This document shows, in pieces, positions 1 through 7,836 of a stretch of 64,000 bases of DNA; position 1 is the stretch's first letter; each line of letters starts with the position of its first letter. The stretch lies in the NCBI RefSeq assembly GCF_022348165.1, contig NZ_JAKRFI010000001.1, positions 1,178,001-1,242,000 on the forward strand. The letters are read 5' to 3'. This stretch comes from Halomonas sp. McH1-25. GTDB lineage: Bacteria; Pseudomonadota; Gammaproteobacteria; Pseudomonadales; Halomonadaceae. The notes beneath the pieces are model-generated. The model saw nothing but the letters and a program-made list of their open reading frames with translations. It searched no databases and was not told the origin of the DNA. A program made the position numbers and the translations under genes.

Positions 1-158
1 GCTCGCTGACGGTGTTCCTGCGCGGCACCCACGCTGCCAGCCGAGGCGTGCATGCCGAGCGCCCCCCACGCGAACTGATCGAGGCCCTGGACGCGCTGTT
101 CCGCGGTGAGCCACTCGATATTGCCACCGACACCCAGGCCATGGAGACACCGGCATGA
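1..158 (+). CDS. recB: RecB C-terminus (partial, 5' end outside window)
   Basis: The open frame entering at base 3 encodes about 51 residues and ends at the TGA at 156-158. The sequence VFLRGTH followed by PPRELIEALDALF matches the extreme C-terminus of the RecB nuclease domain, and the gene runs directly into recD with an ATGA overlap, the usual recB-recD arrangement. RecB is the 3'-5' helicase/nuclease subunit of the RecBCD recombination and repair enzyme. Only the tail is visible, so motor and nuclease motifs cannot be checked. Confidence 0.85.
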   Translation, partial: SLTVFLRGTHAASRGVHAERPPRELIEALDALFRGEPLDIATDTQAMETPA

Positions 159-2389
159 AGGAACTCGACCTGTTCGACGACCTCACCCCCGAGGCGGACA
201 GGCCGCAGCGGGACGTCTCGCATGCCGCCTGGCACGATCACGATGCCCTGCTGGCCCTGCTGCAGCGCTGGGTGGATCGCGGCTGGCTGCGCCCGCTGGA
301 CCGCGCGCTGGTCGTGTTCCTTCATCGCGAGGTCGGCGACGGGCAACCTCTGCTGCTGCTCGCCGCTGCGCTGGCCAGCCATCAGCTCGGCCGTGGGCAC
401 GTATGCCTGGACCTCGCCCAGACCCTGGCCGCCCCCAACCTGGCGCTCTCGCTGCCACCCGAAGGCGACGACCTCAACGATCCGCCGCCGCTACCCAGCG
501 AGATTCTCGACGGGCTGCACCTCGACACGTGGCGTGCCGCACTGGCCAACCCCATGCTGGTCAGCCACGGGGACCAGGCGCGCTCCGGTAACACGCCCCT
601 CGTGCGGCTGGATACCTCCGGCAGCACTCGCCTCTACCTGCGCCGCTACTGGCAGTACGAGCAGGACATTCGCCACGCCCTGCATGGCCGACTGACGCAC
701 GAGCTTCCCACGCCGCCGACCGAGACCCTGAAACAGGCGCTCGATGCCCTGTTCGGTGAAGCCACTGCTAGTGCCGCACAGGACGACGCCCAACTCGACT
801 GGCAGAAACTCGCCTGCGCGCTGGCCGCCCGCTCGCGCTTCTCGGTGATCACCGGCGGCCCCGGCACCGGCAAGACCACCACCGTAGTGCGCCTGCTCGC
901 CCTGCTTCAGGCCTTGCAACTTGGCCAGACGGGAGATCGTCCACTGCGCATTCGCCTGGCTGCCCCCACCGGCAAGGCCGCCGCGCGCCTCAACGAGTCC
1001 ATCGCCAAGCAGGTCGAAGGCATCTCGCTGCTGGAACTCGCCTCGGCGGCCTGCGCCGACGGCGTGGATATCCAAACGCTGCGCGAAGCCATTCCTACCG
1101 AAGTCACCACACTGCACCGCCTGCTCGGCTCGCGCCCCGACACGCGTCACTTCCGCTATAACCCAAGCAACCGTCTGGCGCTCGATGTGCTGGTGGTAGA
1201 CGAAGCCTCAATGGTCGATATCGAGATGATGGCCGCCCTGCTCGGCGCCCTGCCTCCACGTGCGCGGCTGGTACTGCTGGGCGACAAGGACCAACTCGCC
1301 TCGGTGGAAGCCGGTGCCGTACTCGGTGACCTGTGCCAGCGTGCCGAGGGTGCCCACTACACCCCGAGCACCTGCGACTGGCTGGCCCAGGTCGCGGGCG
1401 CCACGCTCCCCGAGCGTTATCAAAGCCACCACGGCCAGGCGCTGGATCAGGCCATCGCCATGCTGCGGGTGAGCCACCGCTTCGATGCCAGCAGCGGCAT
1501 CGGCCAGCTAGCCCAGGCCGTGAACCGCCCGCTGGCCAGCGACCATCAACCCAAGGACAAGCGCCGCGCGGTACGTAGCGTCTTCCAGCAGGGCTATGCG
1601 GACATCGCCCACCTACGCCTGAGCGACAGCGACGACCCGGCACTCGACCGGCTGGTGGTCGACGGCAACCCCGGCGGCTTTCTCAATAAGGGCCGCGGAC
1701 GTGCTGGGCGCGATGGCGAACTGCCGCCACCCACCGGCTACCGGCATTACCTGGAAACGCTGGCCCAACACCGCCCACCCGCCGATGCCGACCTGGAGCA
1801 CGACCGCGAGGCGTTCGATGCCTGGGCACGCGCCGTAATCGACGCCTATGGCCGCTTCCAGTTGCTGTGCGCCCTGCGCAAAGGCCCGTGGGGCGTGGAA
1901 GGTTTGAATCCGCGCATTGCCCGCGCCCTGCGCCGCCAAGGGCTGATTCACGCCAGCGACGCCGAACTCGAGCGCGGCTGGTACCTCGGCCGCCCGGTGC
2001 TCGTCACCCGCAACGACTACAGCCTGGGGCTGATGAACGGCGACATCGGCATCACCCTCGCCCTGCCGCTGCCCGGCCAACCCGGCAAGACCATGCTGCG
2101 CGCCGCCTTCCCCAGCAACGACGGCAGCGGGCGCATCAAATGGGTACTGCCCAGCCGCCTGCAGGCGGTGGAAACCGTCTTCGCCATGACCGTCCACAAG
2201 TCCCAGGGCTCGGAATTCACCCACACCGCACTGATACTGCCCGACGCCCCTAACCCCATCCTGACTAGAGAATTGGTCTACACGGGTGTTACGCGCGCTA
2301 AGGATTGGTTTACATTAGCGGAAAGCGGACGCGGAATACTGGATGAGGCGGTGCTGCGAGAAGTAACGCGGGTGAGTGGCTTGGCTTAA
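155..2389 (+). CDS. recD: RecBCD enzyme subunit RecD (5'-3' helicase)
   Basis: This 744-residue protein is the fast 5'-3' helicase subunit of RecBCD, which unwinds and degrades DNA ends and loads RecA at Chi sites. A superfamily 1B helicase core is visible: Walker A GGPGTGKTTT at about residue 234, Walker B with VDEAS near 350, and the late MTVHKSQGSEF motif near 678, followed by LVYTGVTRAK close to the C-terminus. The ATG overlaps the recB stop (ATGA), which implies translational coupling. Length is normal to slightly long. The last 100 bases are less GC-rich than the rest, where the gene borders an AT-rich segment, but the C-terminal SGLA ending looks complete. Confidence 0.95.
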   Translation: MKELDLFDDLTPEADRPQRDVSHAAWHDHDALLALLQRWVDRGWLRPLDRALVVFLHREVGDGQPLLLLAAALASHQLGRGHVCLDLAQTLAAPNLALSLPPEGDDLNDPPPLPSEILDGLHLDTWRAALANPMLVSHGDQARSGNTPLVRLDTSGSTRLYLRRYWQYEQDIRHALHGRLTHELPTPPTETLKQALDALFGEATASAAQDDAQLDWQKLACALAARSRFSVITGGPGTGKTTTVVRLLALLQALQLGQTGDRPLRIRLAAPTGKAAARLNESIAKQVEGISLLELASAACADGVDIQTLREAIPTEVTTLHRLLGSRPDTRHFRYNPSNRLALDVLVVDEASMVDIEMMAALLGALPPRARLVLLGDKDQLASVEAGAVLGDLCQRAEGAHYTPSTCDWLAQVAGATLPERYQSHHGQALDQAIAMLRVSHRFDASSGIGQLAQAVNRPLASDHQPKDKRRAVRSVFQQGYADIAHLRLSDSDDPALDRLVVDGNPGGFLNKGRGRAGRDGELPPPTGYRHYLETLAQHRPPADADLEHDREAFDAWARAVIDAYGRFQLLCALRKGPWGVEGLNPRIARALRRQGLIHASDAELERGWYLGRPVLVTRNDYSLGLMNGDIGITLALPLPGQPGKTMLRAAFPSNDGSGRIKWVLPSRLQAVETVFAMTVHKSQGSEFTHTALILPDAPNPILTRELVYTGVTRAKDWFTLAESGRGILDEAVLREVTRVSGLA

Positions 2390-2571
2390 ATATTAAAGAC
2401 AGTTTACGACCCAAAGCAGCCATGGCGACAAAGGCAGCAAGCACGTTCATTGAGGGGATGCAGCATGCACGATGATCGGTGTAATGTAGCCGAACTATAC
2501 GTAATTGTTCCATATTTCATTGCCCTAGGGGCCTGCATGCGAGCTGCATAACATTCTTGAACGCGCGTGCT

Positions 2572-2589
2572 GTCTAACACCTGTTAGGC
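2572..2589. repeat. attC-like core-site pair (R''/R' boxes) upstream of the RibD-like gene
   Basis: GTCTAACA (2572-2579) and TGTTAGGC (2582-2589) form an inverted repeat separated by two bases. The GTTAGGC at 2583-2589 fits the integron R' core GTTRRRY and GTCTAAC fits the inverse core RYYYAAC. The site lies 27 bases before the GTG of an AT-rich gene, where a cassette boundary is expected. Family consensus is established knowledge; calling this a recombined or collapsed attC is inference. Confidence 0.4.
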
Positions 2590-2615
2590 GAATACAATTA
2601 AATAGGTGGAAAATA

Positions 2616-3173
2616 GTGAAAACACAATATTACACAGCCACAAGTCTTGATGGATTCCTCGCGACTGAAGAAGATTCTCTTGATTGGCTTTTTCCTCTTG
2701 GAGATATTAATAGCTCTAGCTATCCAGAGTTCATATCCGGAGTTGGAGCCTTGGCTATGGGATCATCAACTTATGAATGGATGGTACGTAATGCAGACCA
2801 GGTCGTTAAAGAGACAGGTTCTCCATGGCCTTATGACAAACCTGCCTGGGTGTTCTCAAGTCGTAAGCTACCAGTGATTGACGGCGCAGATATCCATTTT
2901 CCAAATGGAGATGTACGTCAAGCACACGAAGAAATGAAGGTTGCTGCTAAAGATAAAAATATTTGGATCGTCGGCGGTGGTGACTTAGCTGGTCAGTTCT
3001 ATGACGCGGGCTTGCTGGACGAACTAATTATTCAAGTTGGTTCTGCTACTCTTGCTAAAGGTAAACCACTTTTTCCGCGCCGTGTTTTAAGCCCTACTCT
3101 TTGTCTAATATCCGTTCAGCAAATGGGGGTAGGGATGGCCGAGCTACGATATGAAGTAAACAAAAATGGTTAG
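2616..3173 (+). CDS. RibD C-terminal/dihydrofolate reductase-like protein (cassette-like gene)
   Basis: The 185-residue product resembles the RibD_C/DHFR-like fold: an N-terminal TATSLDGFLA, a central WVFSSRKLP, and the nucleotide-binding IWIVGGGDLAGQFYDAGLLDE about two thirds in. Such proteins are probable NADPH-dependent reductases, but the substrate cannot be given. The start is GTG, with AGGTGG six bases upstream. The gene is clearly more AT-rich and uses more A/T-ending codons than every neighbour, and it stands alone between recD and an oppositely oriented patatin gene. With attC-like boxes on both sides this suggests acquisition as an integron-type cassette. Two deviating points are a near-absent promoter and an incomplete downstream attC. 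Confidence 0.85.
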   Translation: MKTQYYTATSLDGFLATEEDSLDWLFPLGDINSSSYPEFISGVGALAMGSSTYEWMVRNADQVVKETGSPWPYDKPAWVFSSRKLPVIDGADIHFPNGDVRQAHEEMKVAAKDKNIWIVGGGDLAGQFYDAGLLDELIIQVGSATLAKGKPLFPRRVLSPTLCLISVQQMGVGMAELRYEVNKNG

Positions 3174-3182
3174 TATAATTCC

Positions 3183-3210
3183 GTCTAACAATGCGCTGCA
3201 GGTCGACGGC
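3183..3210 (+). other. attC-like 5' half site downstream of the RibD-like gene
   Basis: Nine bases after the stop codon comes GTCTAACAATGCGCTGCAG, which has the inverse core GTCTAAC and the spacing and GCGCTGCAG continuation seen in many cassette recombination sites. The expected complementary right half ending in GTTAGAC is not found in the following 60 bases, so the site is at best truncated. Its R'' box is complementary, with one mismatch, to the R' box GTTAGGC upstream of the gene. Confidence 0.4.
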
Positions 3211-3246
3211 TAATATCTCATTCTAATTTGGCCAGTAGAGGCATGA

Positions 3247-4368
3247 CTACTTCGAAGCTTTACTAACCTCCTTAGCTTCGCTCCCATTAAACGCCTGCAC
3301 TACAAACTCACCTGGGTCAGCACGCCGGGCCCCTAGCGTTGCCAAGGCGTGCTTCATATCCTCACGCCCCGCGTCCCAACGCTCGGTCAGCGAGGGACGG
3401 GAGAAGTCGAAGGCGCGCATCTCGGTGTCGTGCGGCACGCCCGCATGACTGAGCATGAGCAAGGTAGTTGCCCCTTCTTTCTTTTCTCCTTCCGCCAGGG
3501 CGGAGGTCAAGGTGGGGTCGCTGCGCTGTTCTTGCGGAATACGGCTGGCAAGTAGCCGCAATTGGCGACGCATCTCGTGGCGTTGGCGCAGGCTTCTCAG
3601 GGCGCGCCAGCTCTGGGTCGACAGGAGCAGCTCCAGTTGCCGGTCCATCGCCTGCCCCACGGTGTTGAGGTCAGGGCCGAGGCGTCGAAACAGGTCCAGC
3701 GCGATGCACAGCCGATCATTCGTAGCGGGTTCGTCCAGGGCCGCTTCCAGCGGAAGGTTGGAGGTCATGCCGCCATCCACCATGGTTCGTCCGTCGATGC
3801 GTGTCGGTGGGAAAAAGGGAATGAAGCCGCAACTCGCCAGGACATGATCGGCCGTGAGGGTCATCTTGGCATTATCGAAACGCACCTCCTCCCCGCTATT
3901 CATATCCACGGCGACGATCACCACCCGCGTCTGCCCATCATTCAGCCGGTCGAAATCGACCAGTCGTTCCAGGTGTTCGCGCAGCGGCGAGAGGTCGTAG
4001 ATGCCATTGTCGGTCAGCATACCCGGCAGTATTGACAGAACGCCTGGAAAGCGTGCGCGATAGAACGCAGGGCTGCCGAGCAGCAGGCTCTGTAGCGCAC
4101 GCATTCGTTTGCTGTCCCACGTTGCTGTCCAGGTTGGCCTGAGTGCCCAGGCGCCATCTTGTGCAGCGGTATCCCAAAAGTCTCGAAGGATGCTGACACG
4201 TTTTTCTGGCGGATTGCCGGCGATTAATGCCGCGTTGACCGCACCGGTAGAGACAGCGAAGAGTTGATCGGGGCGAAAGCCGCGTTCATACAGGGTTTCA
4301 TAAGCGCCGCCCTGGTAGGCGCCGAGTGCGTTTCCCCCGGCCAGGATGAGTGTGGTCTGCTCAGCCAT
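3247..4368 (-). CDS. Patatin-like phospholipase family protein
   Basis: The 373-residue product has the patatin layout: an N-terminal glycine-rich oxyanion strand GGNALGAYQGG (residues 11-21), the nucleophile serine at residue 40 in AVSTGAVNAA, and the catalytic aspartate near 198 in MVDGGMTSNLP. It resembles the patatin group with a long C-terminal DUF3734-type extension. It would hydrolyse acyl esters of lipids in the cytoplasm or at the inner membrane. The usual GxSxG elbow has Ala in place of the first Gly, and the oxyanion motif has Leu instead of Arg/Lys, so activity may differ. The ATG at 4366-4368 gives a full-length N-terminus. It is transcribed away from the LMW-PTP-like gene across about 290 AT-rich bases. 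Confidence 0.85.
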   Translation of the reverse strand: MAEQTTLILAGGNALGAYQGGAYETLYERGFRPDQLFAVSTGAVNAALIAGNPPEKRVSILRDFWDTAAQDGAWALRPTWTATWDSKRMRALQSLLLGSPAFYRARFPGVLSILPGMLTDNGIYDLSPLREHLERLVDFDRLNDGQTRVVIVAVDMNSGEEVRFDNAKMTLTADHVLASCGFIPFFPPTRIDGRTMVDGGMTSNLPLEAALDEPATNDRLCIALDLFRRLGPDLNTVGQAMDRQLELLLSTQSWRALRSLRQRHEMRRQLRLLASRIPQEQRSDPTLTSALAEGEKKEGATTLLMLSHAGVPHDTEMRAFDFSRPSLTERWDAGREDMKHALATLGARRADPGEFVVQAFNGSEAKEVSKASK

Positions 4369-4661
4369 GTGATCTCCCCGTCTGATCCGTGAGTCTTCTG
4401 TTCGTGTAACGCACCGGTGCCGGAATGCAGCACTGCCCGCATGAATGAGCCATCAACTTAAAATCGAGCCGAGTCGACATAAGCAGTAGTCCATTTCCAG
4501 GCAATCCCCAACATTAACTTCGTGCTTCCATGCAAAAACACTAACGAAGATAAATATTCATTTAACAAAAACTAAACAAGCATCTCCGCGTTCATATAAC
4601 CGACTTCGCTCTGACACATCACGGGTATATTCAAGTAGCATCTCTGGTGTGGAGCTATTTC

Positions 4662-5084
4662 ATGGCCAAGCAAAGCGTCCTCTTTGTCGGTGACACCAAT
4701 TCAGAACGCTCTCTCATGGGGGAAGCCATGCTTCGGCACATGTCGGAAGATCACTACGACATTTACAGTGCGGGCATTACTACGGCGCCCCCTGAGCAGG
4801 CTGCGCTCGATGCGCTTGTGCATGCCGGTATCGATACGACAGGTTTGGTCAGCGAACCGGTAGAGGCCTATGCCGATCGAGAATTCGATTTCGTCATTAT
4901 CCTGAGCGAAAAGGCACAACAGCACCACCCCGAGTGGAAAGGCAAGGCAAAAGAGACATTGTTCTGGGATATTACCGATCCCCGCCACATTGATCATGAA
5001 CTCCCTTTTCAGCAGACCCTGCAGGAAATCCATTCAAGGCTGACCCTTTGGCTGACGGTGTATCCCGACGAGGATGCAGCCTAA
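4662..5084 (+). CDS. LMW protein-tyrosine phosphatase/ArsC-like protein lacking the catalytic Cys
   Basis: The fold of low-molecular-weight phosphatases and LMW-type arsenate reductases is recognisable from the N-terminal strand VLFVGDTNSERSLMGEAML and the late FWDITDPRH aspartate loop. The canonical P-loop C-x5-R is degenerate: Gly stands where the nucleophilic Cys should be, while the Arg-Ser is kept. Normal phosphatase or arsenate reductase chemistry is therefore unlikely, and a binding or regulatory role is possible. ATG 4662 is preferred because GGAG lies seven bases upstream; an in-frame GTG at 4647 would add five residues. The product has 140 residues, the usual family size. No ars genes lie nearby. 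Confidence 0.75.
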   Translation: MAKQSVLFVGDTNSERSLMGEAMLRHMSEDHYDIYSAGITTAPPEQAALDALVHAGIDTTGLVSEPVEAYADREFDFVIILSEKAQQHHPEWKGKAKETLFWDITDPRHIDHELPFQQTLQEIHSRLTLWLTVYPDEDAA

Positions 5085-5168
5085 TGATTACTTCTACAAC
5101 ACGCCGATCAACGTGGTAGCGATACAGGTCCCTGCCCGTATAACGCATTGCCCCCGATCACAGCCGCT

Positions 5169-5564
5169 TCAGCGCGCAAACTCGGGAAACTTGGGCAGCC
5201 CATCGGTGATTTCGAACCACTCCGCCTGGGTGGACACCCAAGCGTGGTAGCACTTGCTTGGCGATATGGGTGTGTCCAGGGTACCGAGCCGCAGGCGCTT
5301 GGCCTCGGGACGATCGTCGCGGGCGCTGTATAGCGGACTACCGCATTCCGAGCAGAACACCCGCGCCTTGCTCGGCGTGGCGCGAAACTCTTTCAGGTAC
5401 TGTGCACCCTGGGTAATGCGGAAGCCGGCCGAACGTATGGGTGCGACGGCGAAGGCCGTGCCCTGCGCCTTCCGACACTGCCGACAGTGGTACATGGAGA
5501 CTTCGTCGATTTCGCCCCGGTATTCATAGCAGATCTTGCCGCATAGGCAGCTTCCCCGGTGCAT
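5169..5564 (-). CDS. GFA (glutathione-dependent formaldehyde-activating) family protein
   Basis: The 131-residue protein has the zinc-binding cysteine pattern of the GFA/CENP-V family: GSCLCGKICYEY at the N-terminus, CRQCRKAQG near residue 30, and FCSECGSPLY near residue 70. Members bind zinc and are often called S-(hydroxymethyl)glutathione synthase, but most have no proven substrate. The ATG at 5562-5564 has a strong GGAGG-type site just upstream, so the longer reading frame to 5648 is not used. It lies 70 bases downstream of the Crp/Fnr-type regulator on the same strand, and the two probably share a transcript. Confidence 0.85.
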   Translation of the reverse strand: MHRGSCLCGKICYEYRGEIDEVSMYHCRQCRKAQGTAFAVAPIRSAGFRITQGAQYLKEFRATPSKARVFCSECGSPLYSARDDRPEAKRLRLGTLDTPISPSKCYHAWVSTQAEWFEITDGLPKFPEFAR

Positions 5565-5634
5565 CGGCTCCCTCCTCTCCTGGTTGCCGGATACTCGAGA
5601 CCTACGTCTGGGAGACGCTGCGATAGCGCTCCGC

Positions 5635-6384
5635 TCACCCCCTCTCATCGACCAGCAGCGGGTTCATCTTGTCCCCGAACTTCTCGGCATCGAAATTCGA
5701 TATCTGGTGGAGGCACGTCAAATCCAGGATTTCGATCTCGCTACGCGTCTTCTTGATGACATGATCTGCGTGAAGCGCTTTGAGGATTCGGCTGACGTGT
5801 ACATGGGTCAGCCCCAGCGCCAGGCTGATATGCTTCTGCAGCAAGGGCAGCGTGAAGCCGCTGCCGAGATCGCCGTGCACGCGTTTGATGCGGTAATAGA
5901 TCTCGAGGATGAAGTGAGCGATGCGACAGCGTGCATCGTTGCTTAACACATTGATCAACCGATCGGTAATCACGGCTTGCTGTCGAGCGGCAGAGGCATG
6001 GATACCCATGGCGAGATTGGGGTGATTCTCGAAAATGCCTTTGAGGCGGCTGGTAGGAAACGGGCAGATGACGCCGTCCGTCAGCATGGCAGCCGTCGTG
6101 TAATGGTGGGGAAGCGTAGCGTCGCGAATGCCCATCAGGTCGCCGGGCATGAAAATGTCCAATACGCGAATCGAATCCTCGCCTAGGCTGTGATAGGAAT
6201 ACGCCCAACCACTGCGCAGTGTGTAAAGCTGGTCTGGCCGTGTGCCTGCCTTCCACAGCTCATGCCCTTTTTTCACCTTGCTAGGCGCTTGCTCCAGTTC
6301 AGAAAGGATCCGAGCCTCTTGCTCTCCGATAGCCATGTGGTGAGACAAGTTCTGTGTGACACAACTCTCGAAATGTTCAGCCAT
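5635..6384 (-). CDS. Crp/Fnr family transcriptional regulator
   Basis: The 249-residue product contains an N-terminal cyclic-nucleotide-binding-like beta roll (VKKGHELWKAG, then FMPGDLMGI near residue 85) and a C-terminal winged helix (LPLLQKHISLALGLTHVHVSRILKAL) with the family's recognition helix. The sensory cysteines of Fnr proteins are absent, so a redox iron-sulfur role is not supported; the ligand is unknown. ATG 6382-6384 has GGAGG positioned upstream, which favours it over the start 45 bases earlier. The gene reads away from the GGA-rich sRNA and leads into the GFA gene. Confidence 0.9.
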   Translation of the reverse strand: MAEHFESCVTQNLSHHMAIGEQEARILSELEQAPSKVKKGHELWKAGTRPDQLYTLRSGWAYSYHSLGEDSIRVLDIFMPGDLMGIRDATLPHHYTTAAMLTDGVICPFPTSRLKGIFENHPNLAMGIHASAARQQAVITDRLINVLSNDARCRIAHFILEIYYRIKRVHGDLGSGFTLPLLQKHISLALGLTHVHVSRILKALHADHVIKKTRSEIEILDLTCLHQISNFDAEKFGDKMNPLLVDERG

Positions 6385-6534
6385 TCTTCCTCCCTGAAGC
6401 CTGACTTGGTTATCCTGAGGATAGGTCATCGGCTGTAGCCACTAATATTTAATGTAGTAATATTTTATATCTTACAAAACAAAGCGCTAATAGCTTACAT
6501 CCCTAGATAACATACGTAATGTTTCAATGCACGG

Positions 6535-6697
6535 TTAAAAAGGATAGTGCATTCCATGGTCATGGAAGACTAGCCAAGGAAACGGAAAGGGACCCTCTGT
6601 GTGACAAGGAGTTGTAGGCTGGATGCCTGCAGTCGCGCTGCACAGCAAGGAAGCTTAAAGTTCGATCATAGCCCGGCTGAAACATGCCGGGCTTTTG
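6535..6697 (+). ncRNA. CsrB/RsmZ-type GGA-repeat small RNA, copy 1
   Basis: This gene-free stretch has eight GGA triplets within about 110 bases (first bases 6542, 6564, 6578, 6584, 6590, 6608, 6621 and 6649) and ends in an intrinsic terminator. Several GGAs sit in hairpin loops, as CsrA/RsmA needs: ACAA-GGAG-TTGT at 6604-6615 and AGGC-TGGAT-GCCT at 6616-6628. The 3' part shares GGATGCCTG, CAGCAAGGAA and AGCCCGGC, in the same order, with the second candidate at 18.23-18.37 kb. Such RNAs titrate CsrA/RsmA under Gac/Bar-Uvr control. Two CTTACA half sites (6471, 6494) may reflect a GacA-type box. The 5' end is estimated. Confidence 0.75.
6670..6696 (+). terminator. Intrinsic terminator of sRNA copy 1
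   Basis: AGCCCGGC (6670-6677) pairs perfectly with GCCGGGCT (6686-6693) around an eight-base loop, and the stem runs into TTTT. It ends the GGA-rich transcript and may also stop readthrough toward the convergent metallophosphoesterase gene. Confidence 0.85.
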
Positions 6698-6808
6698 TTT
6701 ATCAGTTCGTCATTCCACCGCAGATTTGCATGTCCAGGACACTGTGGCAGCCCCAGGGCGATCCTCTGCCCTGGAGAAAGCCGATGCTGCACATCGGCTT
6801 GTCGAAAA

Positions 6809-7753
6809 TCACCTGGAAAGGGTAAACAGCGTAACCTCAGGATCAGCATTGAGTCTGACAGGGATGACGCTAAACCCAATGCCACGGTTGACGTAGAGCC
6901 TGTTGCCGGGATTGCCGTAATTCTCGACCCACCCGTCGGCATGTACGTCATTCTCGGCCAGCAAGGCCATCCAACTCCACTCCGATGTCCAGGGAAGCCT
7001 TATTTGGCCACCGTGGGTATGACCTGCCATGGCTAACGGTGCCGTACCGGCGGGAAAGGAGGCAAAACTATCGGGGTTGTGCATGAGCACGAGCCGTGCC
7101 GCATTGTCAGGGAGCTGCGCCAGAGCGCGTTGAGCATCGTCATTGTCAGCGTAATGCGAACCGACGCCGACCAAATATAAAGGAGCCCCTTCACCGTTAG
7201 CTGGCGATTCCATGACCAAGCTTTCATTGTTCAGCACATTAATGCCTACCTCTTCCAAGGTGGATTGCACTTGATGAGCCAGCCACTCTAGCTTGACATC
7301 ATCAGGTTCCTCCATCGCATAGTCGTGATTTCCCAATACGGCATAGACAGGAACGTCAGCCTCCGCCAACGGTGACAATAGCGACAGGGCATGGCGTAGT
7401 TCGCTAAGCACTTCCTTGACGTCTTCCGGCTCGTACTCTTCACGAATCTCTTCCTTGGGCTCGTCGCCGATAGGGTGATAGATAAAATCACCGGCAATCA
7501 GCACGGCGCTCGGCTTCTTCTGGGCAAGATGCTCGGCGATGTCCTTCACCGTATCCTTGTTGGAGAGCCACATGCCCACTTGAAAATCAGCGATGAGGGC
7601 CACCTGCCGGTTCTGCCATGCTGGCGGCAGGTTGGGGATCTTGACCCGTTCTTCTTGGTAGTCGACTTGATAAGGTGCAACGAACATGCCCCATAGAATC
7701 AGTGACACGAGGAAAACAGCGAGTATAAGCAACGAATACTTGATAAACTTCAT
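6809..7753 (-). CDS. Membrane-anchored metallophosphoesterase (calcineurin-like, YkuE/YaeI type)
   Basis: The 314-residue protein starts with one transmembrane anchor (residues 5-27), followed by a periplasm-facing phosphoesterase domain. Metal-ligand motifs are visible: AGDFIY near 85, VLGNHDYA near 142, LMHNPD near 226 and MAGHTHGGQ near 246. The first motif, normally DxH, reads IADFQVG, so His is replaced by Gln. Relatives hydrolyse lipid-linked or small phosphoesters such as UDP-diacylglucosamine, but the substrate here cannot be told. The gene is followed on the same strand only by the sRNA region and has its own start 83 bases after the PRC-barrel gene. Confidence 0.85.
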   Translation of the reverse strand: MKFIKYSLLILAVFLVSLILWGMFVAPYQVDYQEERVKIPNLPPAWQNRQVALIADFQVGMWLSNKDTVKDIAEHLAQKKPSAVLIAGDFIYHPIGDEPKEEIREEYEPEDVKEVLSELRHALSLLSPLAEADVPVYAVLGNHDYAMEEPDDVKLEWLAHQVQSTLEEVGINVLNNESLVMESPANGEGAPLYLVGVGSHYADNDDAQRALAQLPDNAARLVLMHNPDSFASFPAGTAPLAMAGHTHGGQIRLPWTSEWSWMALLAENDVHADGWVENYGNPGNRLYVNRGIGFSVIPVRLNADPEVTLFTLSR

Positions 7754-7836
7754 TTACCCATCGCATTCCCGTTCATGCGCATAAAAAGGAGGGGCTGCAT
7801 TGCCCCTCCCATATAAAAACTGACCCAAAAGATAGT

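Noticed and set aside
106-591. Long open frame inside recB-recD in another frame, and hundreds of similar frames opposite real genes
   Set aside because: They are Arg/Pro/Ala-rich shadows of GC-rich coding sequence without domains, good starts or plausible codon use.
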